This document shows positions 34,519-43,938 of a stretch of 64,000 nucleotides of DNA, in pieces. Both the position numbers and the translations under genes were made by a program. Within the stretch, counting starts at the first letter, position 1. Every line of letters starts with the position of its first letter. Source of the DNA: Plenodomus lindquistii (taxonomy: Eukaryota > Ascomycota > Dothideomycetes > Pleosporales > Leptosphaeriaceae); contig JANUWI010000007.1 in the NCBI GenBank assembly GCA_025504975.1, positions 186,001 to 250,000 of the forward strand, in the 5' to 3' direction. The notes under the pieces are model-generated. The model had not been told where the DNA came from. It searched no databases and worked only from the letters and a program-made list of their open reading frames with translations.

Positions 34519-35777
34519 CTATTCCTCAATCGTCTTGACGCACTCCCATCCACCGCTCAGCCTCTCCTTCCACAGACTGACCCTGTTGTCCCCCGTGCTG
34601 ACAGCCAGCACATTGCCGCTCAGACTCCAACTCACGCGCCACGCAACCGCGTCGACGTTGAGGACAGTGGACTTCCAGTCATCTGTAACATGTTAGCCGA
34701 GGCAGTCCTTGTGAACCAAGTGTAAGGTATACATACGAAGGTCTGAAGACGTCCAAATGCGCACCGTCTTGTCCTGACTCGCACTCGCAATATAACTCTT
34801 GGACAACACCGTAGGACTCCATGCCACATCGCGCACCCAATCCGTATGTCCCGGAAGAATCTGGGTATTCGCCCATCCCCCCGTCTCAGCATTAAACTCC
34901 CAAAGCTTCACCTGGCAATCGCTCCCACCCGTGACAAACCGCCTCGCAGCGCCCGCCTGGTTGCCACTTGCGCTTACGACCTGGCCCGGGGCAACAGCAG
35001 GCGCCCACGACACGCTGTTGACGCCGCTGCCGCACGCCTGGAAGATCTGGTGTGTCCACGCGTCTTCCTTGAATTCGAGGACCGAGACGTTGCCGTCAGA
35101 GGAGGCGCAGGCGAGGAGGCAGCCTGCCTCGTGGGGCGCCCAAGATACGAGGTTGACCGAGGCAGTGTGAAGGGCGACTTCGTAGATTTTCTGCCAGGTG
35201 GAGGATTGTTCGCGCCAGATGAGGACTTTGCCGTCGTACGATGAGGAAGCGAGGATGTTGCCGTATTTCGGGTGGGCCCAGGCTACGCACCATACTGCGC
35301 CTTCGTGTCTGAAAGGGCAGAGTGTTAGTTGCCAGATATATATATATATATGCGTGTGTATGCATGGAAGGTGGGTGGTGGGCGGTGACGTACCCTCGTA
35401 GTGTCTCGACAAGTGTGTGCTTCTCGCCTTCTACCTCGAAGATCTTGATCGTCTTGTCTGAGGAGCAGGTCGCTAACCGTCGGCCGTAGTAGTCGAGGAC
35501 AGCATCGTGCTGCGCTTCGTTAGCTTCAATTGATAGCAGGTCGATATTGCGCCCTTGTTCAGCCATTGCGCCTGATGGGTTTCTCGCTCAGGCGGCGGCA
35601 TGCACAGGCGAGCAGGCAAAGGAGGGGTACTCGAGGTAGTTGGCGAACATACAATCATGTCATCGTGGCCTGAATTTGCTATTACGTTCGCCTGGAACGA
35701 GGAAACGGCGAGTTAGCGGGACTTGTTTGGAAGAAGAGGCGCGTTGAGTGGGCAGCGGCGGGGCAGTCGCATACCAT
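34519..35777 (-). CDS. sec13: COPII coat / nuclear pore protein Sec13
   Basis: Sec13 forms the outer COPII cage with Sec31 and is also part of the Nup84 nuclear pore subcomplex. Five coding segments, 35777-35775, 35691-35653, 35509-35394, 35308-34737 and 34682-34519, join in frame to 297 aa. The first coding exon is only the ATG, followed directly by a GTATGC donor. Exon 2 encodes [13 protein letters not shown], leading into [20 protein letters not shown], the standard Sec13 N-terminus. WD blades include [66 protein letters not shown] and [11 protein letters not shown]. The end [20 protein letters not shown] and ECVKTIEE is diagnostic. An in-frame ATG inside intron 2 would give a different, non-conserved N-terminus, so I prefer the spliced model. 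A TA microsatellite lies in the third intron near 35337-35351. Confidence 0.92.
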
Positions 35778-36706
35778 TTTGGGTGTGTAGCAAGCCTATA
35801 CAGATTCGTGGCCTCGAAGTGTCCTAGAAGCGGGATCCGATGTGTGGTTGGGCGAGTAGGGTTGTTGGCGTGTCCAGAGCTTGGGCTCGCGATGTGTTGC
35901 TCTGTCCTCAATGGCAGGGGTTCTGGCCAGTGCTGATGAGATTAGATTAGATCCGCCCATCACACTAGCGAGCATCATTCACGAGCATCATTCATCATTC
36001 ATCTTGCATTTGAATAAACCCATGAGTAGCATGATGTTTGATGCTGCAAGAATCTGTTTAGACTCTGAGTCTGAAGATTATCGTGTAAGAATGAAACAAC
36101 ACCGTGTATGGATGGATATCCGAAACGCTGAGTTGACGTGGTCTTCGCCATCCTTTGGCCTACCAAACAACCAACTGTCTGCATTCGAAATCGTCGGATC
36201 TTTCTATTGATTCGTCAGCATGTAGAAGATTTAAAGCAATTTCGAATGATCATAGCAGTCAACTACTAGATCTTAAAAACAAGAGAGATGTGATTACTAC
36301 CAACAGTTCCGAGTCTAGCACGCCAACGTACCAGAAACGTGCGCCGTACCCAGCCAGCGGCAATGGCGAGTCTGAAAGTTGTCTGCTTTCCACACCAATC
36401 GAAAATTACCCAAATAGGTAACTTGAGTACACAAGCGCTAACCTTCAGCCTCATCAACATCCAGAACACGTTCAAAACATGATACAGCTTGCATGTTCTT
36501 CTTCCACGCCAACGGCCAACAGTCCTGTTTCGAAATATTAGTGCTTCATCTAGGACTTCAGGCAACAAGACGCGTTCATCTCAAAAGAGTTCGACTGGCT
36601 TTTTCCGCCTCCCTGCTGCCTCGACGCTAAGCCCATACGGGTGCGCTGCCTGATATCCTGCATCAGCTGTAAATAAATCTTGGAACACGCCAAAGGAAAG
36701 AAAAAG
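35778..36706. other. Divergent intergenic region (sec13 / GIY-YIG-like gene)
   Basis: 930 bp upstream of both flanking genes. Small direct repeats such as CATCATTCA occur near 35973-36001. Open frames are short and unconserved. I see no gene. Confidence 0.5.
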
Positions 36707-37819
36707 ATGGCGACCACCGAAACGTTCAACGAGAACTCCTCAGTTCTTCAAACCTCAGACTTCCCATCCAAAATGTCCTCGCCACACCCATCCACCGCCA
36801 CAACATCTACACCCTCACCACCACCGCAAACCACGATTACGACCACTCCCCCAGCAAAACCTCTTACACCCTCCCAAACCGAAGCTCAAATAATCCTCTC
36901 CCACCTCCTCACCAAACTCCAAGACCCAACATGCAAATACCACTCCCGTTACAGCCCCTACATCCAACGCCACCCCTCCCTCCCAAACACGCTCTACTCG
37001 ACCATCCGCCCCCAAATCTGGACCCTCCTCTCCCACCGCCTCTCCCTCGACGCCCTCAAACTCGTAGCCGGGGACCTGAGATCCGAAAACCGAGGCTCCA
37101 TCTACCTAAACGCCATCCTCGGTCTGGACAAGCGCGTGCGCATCTACGTCGGCCAAACAGCAAGTCTTCGGCAAAGAGTAGGCCAGCATTTAAATTTTAG
37201 ATATCGGAGGGATAACCCGAGTTTACATTACCATGCGTTGCAAGGAAGTGTGTATAATGCTTTTGGTGTTGTGGCGCAGGTGCCTGTGGGTGGGGCGGCG
37301 AGGGGGCTGGGGGAGATGGAGGATGTGGGGTTGCTTTTGAATTTGGCGGAGATGTGGGTTTGTCTTGTTTTTCGGACGTTGCCAGATGAAATGCTGGAGG
37401 AGTGGTTGCCTGATCACCGGGATGTTAGTAAGGAGAGGAGAGAAGGGAAGGAGGGGGTGTTTGGGGGATTGAATGTTGCGTGTCCGTTGGAGAATGGGGG
37501 GAAGGAGAGGGAGTGGGTTGATATGAGTGGGAGTGAGGATCCGCTTGTTAGGGAGTATTTGGGTGTAGATCGATTAAAGGAGGAGGAGGAGGCGAGAAGG
37601 GAAGCGAGGGAGGAGAAGAGGGTGAAGAAGGAAGAGGTGGAGGATACGCCGGAGCAGAGGAGGAAGACGTATGCGGAACATGCGAGGAAGTTCAATGAAG
37701 CGGCACAGCATGAAATAAGGGTGCCGCAATGGGTTGTATTTGGTACTATTGCAGCGATGGTGGGAATCGTAGTACTCAGCAATCGAGGTGGCATGCAGCC
37801 TCGCGGGCGGTGGCGATGA
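36707..37819 (+). CDS. GIY-YIG-like domain protein with C-terminal membrane segment
   Basis: The 370-aa frame starts at the ATG in AAAGATGGCG; the few codons upstream lack an ATG. Residues 1-50 are Thr/Ser/Pro-rich and disordered. The central domain (about 75-230) resembles a GIY-YIG nuclease fold: GSIYLNAIL supplies the first Tyr, RIYVGQTASLRQRVGQH supplies the YIG-type motif plus Arg and His, and LAEMW supplies a Glu at the catalytic spacing. A charged coiled segment (EEEEARREAREEKRVKKEE) precedes a hydrophobic stretch, VVFGTIAAMVGIVVL, near the C-terminus followed by a basic tail, which looks like a tail anchor. GIY-YIG proteins cut DNA, but several fungal members are of unknown role, and a membrane anchor is unexpected. 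Nuclease function is therefore inferred only. GC use shifts strongly within the gene: the 5' half is C-rich and the 3' half is G-rich. Confidence 0.75.
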   Translation: MATTETFNENSSVLQTSDFPSKMSSPHPSTATTSTPSPPPQTTITTTPPAKPLTPSQTEAQIILSHLLTKLQDPTCKYHSRYSPYIQRHPSLPNTLYSTIRPQIWTLLSHRLSLDALKLVAGDLRSENRGSIYLNAILGLDKRVRIYVGQTASLRQRVGQHLNFRYRRDNPSLHYHALQGSVYNAFGVVAQVPVGGAARGLGEMEDVGLLLNLAEMWVCLVFRTLPDEMLEEWLPDHRDVSKERREGKEGVFGGLNVACPLENGGKEREWVDMSGSEDPLVREYLGVDRLKEEEEARREAREEKRVKKEEVEDTPEQRRKTYAEHARKFNEAAQHEIRVPQWVVFGTIAAMVGIVVLSNRGGMQPRGRWR

Positions 37820-38006
37820 ACACTTGTCCGAGAACCTTAGCTGAATATTCGTGTACATGGCCTACCCACCCAAGGCTTTGGACTCGTCTATTCAAACGTT
37901 TACTGTGGAATACTTGATGCCTCCTTGCCCCATTTAGCAATACAGTATCTCTTCGCCAGTATACTTCTCGCCAGCATCCATGTATGCTGATAGTGATGTT
38001 AGTCTC

Positions 38007-38425
38007 TCAAGGCGACATGAGCAACGTCCATCCATAGATCTCCTTACTTCGTCGTTCATATGACCGCTCATAGAGCTCCTCCAAAAGCCTACTCATCGCG
38101 TCTGCTGCCGAGGCGACGTAAGATTTACCCTTCATCAACAGCGTCCACTGTGAACTGGCCGGGTTATCGTAGATGATTAAGCGTGCGCTGTACACATGAA
38201 TCCGACCGCGAGGATCGTAGAGCCTGTGAATAACAACATCGTAGGTGTGACCGCTGAGTCCCCCAGTCGTTTTGTCGTAACTGAAGATTGCGCGGGCTTC
38301 AGCTAGGTCACGTTGTTAGTATCGTCGTGAGTGATTGCGCTGCTCGACTTACCGATAATGAGCGGCTTCAGGTCTGTCATGAGCTTGACGTTGGCGGCGA
38401 GTTGTTCTTTTTCTTTCGTATCCAT
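38007..38425 (-). CDS. Small paralog family member A (122 aa, unknown function)
   Basis: Exons 38425-38353 (73 nt) and 38302-38007 join across a 50-nt intron in phase 1 to give 122 aa. The start is MDTKEKEQLAANVKL and the junction gives LIIG/AEARAIFSYD. Family landmarks in order are EARAIFS, HTYDVVIH, an alternating hydrophobic strand SARLIIYDNPASSQWTLLMK, and a helix AMSRLLEELYERS. There is no signal peptide, membrane segment or Cys cluster, so it should be a small soluble intracellular protein. I do not recognise the family. Five more copies occur in this window (B, C, D downstream on the same strand; E and F at 57-59 kb). This copy has no defects. Confidence 0.8.
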
Positions 38426-38801
38426 GATGGTCGAATGTAACTTTCAGACGAGGATTGTTGTAGGTGAGAAGGAAGTTGGGTGGGACAAGTACTTTTGTAG
38501 CCAACGTGACGTGAGCAGCAGGCCAGGTTTGATTCGAAGTTCACGTTCACCTGCATTCTCGCCGCAAACTTTTCATGACAGGGTGCTTAGAAACAGCAGA
38601 GATCATACACATTGGCCACATGGAGGGTAGAGGTTTGTTTTGATCAATCGGTGTTATTTGTCAAGCGCGGTGCCAGAGTGCAAACCACCAGCGTCTTCTA
38701 GAAGGATTGGTCTCAGTGCAAACGCCGTAAATCCAACCCCATCTACTTAGCCCATCCAAGAATTGGTCAGTCGGAGTAAGCCCATGTTCATCGCGTAGAC
38801 T
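38426..38801. other. Spacer between paralogs A and B
   Basis: 376 bp upstream of copy A; presumably its promoter and the 3' region of copy B. Nothing else seen. Confidence 0.5.
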
Positions 38802-39319
38802 CTATTCACTGTCATCAGACGCGTCATCTTCGCTTTCCTCCTCACCCTCGTAGTCTTCGCCGACCTCCAAAGAACCTGACGCAAAGATTAGTGTCAATGT
38901 TCCAAGCTGTGCCGCCTCTGAAAACTTTACCTCGTGTCGAGCCGGCGCGAAGGTACACTGCTTCCAAGAGATCCGACATGGCTTCTACCGCGGATTTGCG
39001 ATCTTCGCTAACCAACAAGCATGTCCAAGTTGACTGGCTGAGTGAGTAGACGATCACGTACGCCTCATACAGAAAACTGGGGTTCTTGTTGGGGTGCTTT
39101 TCAGTGACAACGTCGAAAGTACGCGGTTTGCCGTCGATGGAGGGATATTTGACGCTGAAGATGGCCCGAGCCTCGCCTACATTTGAGTGTCAGTCGATTC
39201 TGGACGAGACAGGCGGCGTTGAAAACAACTCGGATAAACGTACTGATGATGAGTTTCTTGAGCTTCTCGATGAGATTGAGCTCTCGAAGCAGGTTGCTTT
39301 GCTCTGAGGAGGACGTCAT
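38802..39319 (-). CDS. Small paralog family member B (131 aa, acidic tail)
   Basis: Exons 39319-39244 (76 nt), 39176-38931 and 38875-38802 give 131 aa. It starts MTSSSEQSNLLRELNL, then EARAIFSVKYPS, RTFDVVTEKH, YEAYVIVYSLSQSTWTCL and AMSDLLEAVYLRA. The first intron is phase 1 at the same place as in the other copies. A second intron of 55 nt (GTAAAG..CGTCAG) leads to a third exon encoding a strongly acidic end (EDYEGEEESEDDASDDSE). If the second intron were retained, the protein would instead end in a basic, unrelated tail; the acidic version fits better as coding sequence but is not proven. Function unknown; no defects seen. Confidence 0.75.
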
Positions 39320-39782
39320 TGCTGTCTCTTGATTAGTACGAGCGCGGGTTGAATCTGGTGAGGAGAGTGTGAGAGCAAGGTGATCGAAGGGCAAAGGTTT
39401 TGCAACAGAAGTCGCAATGGGGCAGACAAACGGGGGCAGCTCACGTGCAACCCGCCTTCACCTCAAAGATGTGGTGATCGCCACAAGAGACCAAAGATCA
39501 CCGGGTGCAGCTCAACAACATACTGACAGACTTCACGGTTTACTATGAGATGATCAACTCTTCAGGAGAAATTGCTGGCGGCTCCATGGTCCTGCGTTGT
39601 CGTACGAGTATCTAAGAGTTCTATAGCGTATGCACGAAAAGCCCACAAATCGCTAAAGAGTAACCGAAGTAGGTACCTCCTTTCTGTTTCCTGTTCATCC
39701 ACGATTTATTCCGGTATACTCTACATACTTCCCCGAACACCCTACTAGTAGTTGTACAACTTCTTGGTTTCCACCGTCTCGC
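39320..39782. other. Spacer between paralogs B and C
   Basis: 463 bp, no gene recognised; presumably promoter of copy B. Confidence 0.5.
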
Positions 39783-40256
39783 TCATGTACCTTTCACCCA
39801 CTTTGATATCTGCGGGATCGACCAGCACGAATACACCGTCTTTTGCGGGGTTTTACTTCTGGACATGGCGGCACGGCGGTACATTGACTGTCGCAGGCTC
39901 TCCAACGCTGCAATTGGCGACATTTGACCTACAGCATGATTCTTCATGAGCATAGTCCATGTGTCATTATTGTCCGTGTACACAATGACCTGGGCCTCAT
40001 ACTCCGCAGTTGGTTTGTCCTTGTCGGGAACATGTCCAACGACGACGTCGAATATGGCTGGTCCTCCGTTGATAGGAGGGTATTCGGCGCAGAAGATGGC
40101 TCGAGCTTCACCTGAGGAAAGTTACACGAGATACCAGGACTGACGTTCTGAGTGTGCGAGCTTGGACGATATCGCGTACTTACTACTGATGAGACGTATC
40201 AGCTTCTCGGTTATGGTGAGTTCGTTGAGCAGATCCTGTCCTTGGATTGAGGTTGT
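39783..40256 (-). pseudogene. Small paralog family member C, start codon lost
   Basis: Exon 1 remnant (to 40184) and exon 2 (40111-39783) align with the other copies: LLNELTITEKLIRLI, SEARAIFCAEYPP, AIFDVVVGHV, YEAQVIVYTDNNDTWTML and ALESLRQSMYRRA. The phase-1 intron is preserved (GTAAGT..CTCAG). Where copies A, D, E and F have ATG 73 nt from the donor (76 nt in B), this copy has ACA and, one codon further, ACT. The frame runs upstream without any ATG until a TGA. It is either a pseudogene or uses an unseen upstream exon. The second exon is still fully open. Confidence 0.65.
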
Positions 40257-41189
40257 AGTGCGTGCAATAACCAAAGGTCGAAGCGAGATTGTATGGAATC
40301 ATGTAATCCACATATAGGAAAAGAAAGCTTAATGTCTCACAGGATGCTTTTGCGCGAGCCATCGTCAGCAAGCACATTGTTGGTAGGTGATGGTTTGCGG
40401 CTCGATTGCTAGTAAATTTGCATGGAACAATGGATGATACGGACAGCGCCACTCGTCCAGCAGACACATGAAGAAGGAGCTCGTGATTATCATGTCCTCA
40501 TATCATGTCAACAGCTCCATAATCAAGCCTGTACAGCAGCAAGGAGACAACAAAGGCACTAAGGTTCAATACAATATTATCTCTACTCTGCGTAGAGCAT
40601 ACATGTTCTGTCTGATCACGTTTAGTGGACTTCATAATACATTGTATCGATTACAGTGAGCAGCATAGTGCTTGTGATCTTAGTGACCTAATAACTACGA
40701 CTCCTTTGCATGTATGCGATGGAGTATCTGAAAAACGGAATATGAGTTCTAAATTCTAATGGCCATTCTGACAATACCACTATGTATCACTCGTGCCATT
40801 AAGCTAAACGCAATAAAGCAGGAATCACGGCTTTGTTTGAATAAAACAAAAAAAATACGGAAGATTGAGTCGCCAGACTAGTACATGTAAAGTCTTCCAA
40901 CAACATAAGTAAAGCCGAAACCATATTTCCGAAAATTTGACCTCGAGATCTGTAGTTTTAAAGGATTTCAAACTCCCCTATCGTGGCTTCCATGTTGCAA
41001 GATGCTGTTCTCTACACTCTGAATGAAGTGGCTGGTTGATTCTGCCTATGAAGGAAATGATCGCCCTCGCTTCATCACTCATCCTATCCCTGTCATCTGG
41101 GCACTCTTGACCGTATTTATCTTACCTGAAATGGCCAAACGTATCTCTATTGATGGCTTCACCAAGCCCAATGTCTCCTAATGAAATGG
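40257..41189. other. Spacer between paralogs C and D
   Basis: Nearly 1 kb, more AT-rich from about 40660 to 40960. Small open frames are unconserved. No gene supported. Confidence 0.5.
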
Positions 41190-41622
41190 TCAGCCTATGA
41201 TTCTGGGACGAGATACGTGAGTCAGTGACCAACCGATCATTTTGCCAATCCCAAAATGTACGAAGTCCATGAAGCTTATCAGCGCTTCCACAGGTAACGT
41301 GCGTTTATCTCGACGGTAGATTTACAGCGTGAAGGCACGCCTTTCGGGTGTGTGATACACAACAAGCTGTGCTTTGTATTCCAAAGGGTCGCCTCGTCTG
41401 TGTTCGGGAGGTTTCCTCATCATCGTGATGACACCATACTCGCGCTCTTTCACGCCCACCGGAGGTATCATCAAGACAGAGGCTTCAGCTTTCGACTCGT
41501 CAGCTACCGCCTTGAAATTGAGACGTAATAATGGTGAAAGGATTTGTACCGATAATGAGAGCTTTGAACTCCTGCGCGACCTTGAGGCTTGTGAGCAGAT
41601 TGTTAATCTTTGCGTCGGACAT
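41190..41622 (-). pseudogene. Small paralog family member D, internal stop
   Basis: Exon 1 (41622-41550, 73 nt) starts MSDAKINNLLTSLK and ends EFKALIIG. Exon 2 starts at 41488 and reads AEASVLMIPP, REYGVITMM and YKAQLVVYHTPERRAFTL, then a TAA at 41324-41322. The same frame continues beyond the stop with VEALISFMDFVHFGIGK, which aligns with the C-terminal helix of the family (AMSDLLEAVY). The stop therefore truncates a conserved part. The EARAIFS motif has also decayed. Translation to the stop would give 79 aa. Additional ATGs occur upstream (41640, 41652). Confidence 0.65.
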
Positions 41623-41978
41623 GGCGGAGCTTCTTGTCATGACCAGGGACATGGTTCTGGCTAATGCGTCTGAGAAACATTATGAACCGAGATTCAGCTT
41701 TCGAGCTAAGGATGTCGCTCTTCTCTTATACATCAATTCTTCAGCGGAGCTGGCATGATGAAAAGGCAAGCGATTTCGATACTCGGCTTGGTCAGATAGT
41801 GATTGTCAGTCGGATGCGTGTAGAGTTGCTTGTGCACGAGGCACGTGAAATTACCTAAGAGAAAAGGCTATATGTACATTGAAAAAAATCGGCGTCAATG
41901 TTTTACCCGGACGTTCTGGACCCCGATATGTCTACCCATCCAAGAAAGAAACACAGTCCACGTCGAAGGAATGACCGC
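41623..41978. other. Spacer between paralog D and laccase 3' end
   Basis: About 350 bp; contains the copy D upstream region and the laccase 3' UTR. Nothing else seen. Confidence 0.5.
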
Positions 41979-43938
41979 TCAGATACCAGAGTCGGTCTGA
42001 TTGTACGGATGATTGCCATCAAACCAGTAACCATCCCACTCATCGCATCCTTTCTTGAACTCGCTAGTGTCTCCGATGACACTTTGAATCTCGCCCTTGC
42101 GCTCCATGAACTGCATGCTAAGTCCCTGTGAGGCATGGAAAGCAATGTGACAATGCATGATCCACATGCCAGGGTTGTCCGCGGGAAAGGCAATAAGCAT
42201 GTAGCCACCCCTGGGCAGCGTCGCGGTATCTCGACGTGTAGGGTTGTTGAGGGTCAAGCCTGTCGTGGATCCATCCCAGGTTCCCGTGCCCCTGCCGACA
42301 ATGTAAAAATCTGAAAGATATTAGTGTCGCCTTACTCTAATCGAACGTGCATACTTACCATGGCCGTGCAAATGAATCGGGTGAGGCAGTAAAACGGCCG
42401 CGGTCGACTGGATCCACCATAGGTACCAACCGCTACCAGTCATCTCGTGAACATTGGAGTTGATTCCGAAGGAGGTCGAACCAGCCAGAACGGTCTCAAG
42501 GGAAGGATTGTTCCAATCAACGATGTGAGGACTGCCGTCAATGAGCCACCTGAAAAGGCGGGTTGTGGGGTCTTGGAAGTTCCCAACCTTCATTTGGCCA
42601 GCTTCACCAACAACGGAGGACGGAACTGTATTTGGTACGAAAGGGACAAGATTAGCGGACGACTCATCATCACACGATGTCTTCAAATTGAAGCCTGTCG
42701 ATGGAGCTGGGTTGGCGTTGGAAGCACCGTCATAATGCAGAACGGCTCCCATCTGAATGCCTGTTGCCGGGAACACATTTCGCCCACAGTCCGTTCCGAC
42801 TGAGACGCGGAACCAATAGTTGTCCACAGTCTGGTTGGCATTGATCACTACATCGTATCGTTGACCTGTACTCAGTCAGTATAACATGGACAGAAGCATA
42901 TAGACATCGCATACTTACCGATAGCAAGTGTCAACTGATTGGTGACCCATGATTTGATGGGGACCTATACTTGTAAGTAAGTCTGGCAAAACCAGTTATC
43001 GATCACTTACAAAGTCTGACGTCAGAACGGTGAAAGGGTGTCCATCCATGGAGACACTGAAGACGTTGTCGACGGAAGTGTTGATGATGCGAATGCGATA
43101 CTTCTTGCCCTTCACAACGTTCATCCTGGCGTAACTACCACCACCATTCTTGTTGACGTGCGTTCCATTTACCAGGATGTTATCGGCCGCTGGAGGTCCA
43201 GTTTGCGAATGCTGTGCTACCTCGTTGAGGGTGAAGATTGGAGTGTAATACCAGTCTGTTAGAGGCAAAGCACCAAGATCTTCATCGTAGTTGGCCGTTG
43301 CTGGTCCATCAATTATTATGGACCCAAGGACACCCTCACCATACTGAGCAGACCAATGCGAATGATACCAAGATGTACCAAATTGCGTAGCCCGGAACCG
43401 ATATTGTCGAGTTTTTCCGGGAGCAATCGGGCATTCTGTTACTCCTGGGACTCCGTCGTGCTGACAGGAGTTCAGTTGTCTTACACCATGCCAATGTATG
43501 CCAGTACCATTGTCCTTCATATTGTTCTTGACATTGATCACAAATGTATCGCCCCATTTACCACGGATAGTTGGGCCTGGGAATTGCCCATTAACGAGCA
43601 TCATTGGCCGACTTCCACCACTTCCATCCGGGTTGGCTTTTGTGACATTGGAAATTTCTAGATTGTACTTTGGACTGGTCAAGAAAGATCAAGGATGAGC
43701 CAGTTGAACAGCTTACTGTGACAGTGGTACCATCGGGCGGGGCTTTAGCGTCAAAATCAGTAGAGATGCTGTATCCGTTGCTCCAGCAATTCCGAGTGCG
43801 TGGCCCATTCGTACACGCGCCATCTTGACGGTCTACAAGATCTCGTTCGGATAGGGATAAATCGGACCGTAGGGGAATAATACCCGCAAGGGTAATGGAG
43901 CTCAACGAAAGCCAGCTAACGAATGAATGAAGTAACAT
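41979..43938 (-). CDS. Secreted laccase (multicopper oxidase)
   Basis: Laccases oxidise phenols using O2 and act in lignin or humus breakdown, pigment formation or detoxification. Five exons, 43938-43717, 43667-43011, 42964-42919, 42865-42359 and 42310-41979, with introns of 46-53 nt, give 587 aa. The N-terminus MLLHSFVSWLSLSSITLAG is a signal peptide; another ATG 26 codons upstream would bury it. All four copper motifs are intact: HWHG (His132, His134), YHSHW (His176, His178), HPIHLHGH (470-477) and HCHIAFH (530-536, with type-1 Cys531). The axial type-1 position is Leu541. The protein ends exactly in DSGI, the C-terminal plug typical of ascomycete laccases. Exon 3 is tiny (46 nt) but conserved (VPIKSWVTNQLTLAIG). 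No cluster partners are adjacent. Confidence 0.95.

Noticed and set aside
40183..40467. Minus frame that could supply a start for paralog C
   Set aside because: It is in a different frame from the conserved exon and cannot join it without an unsupported intron.
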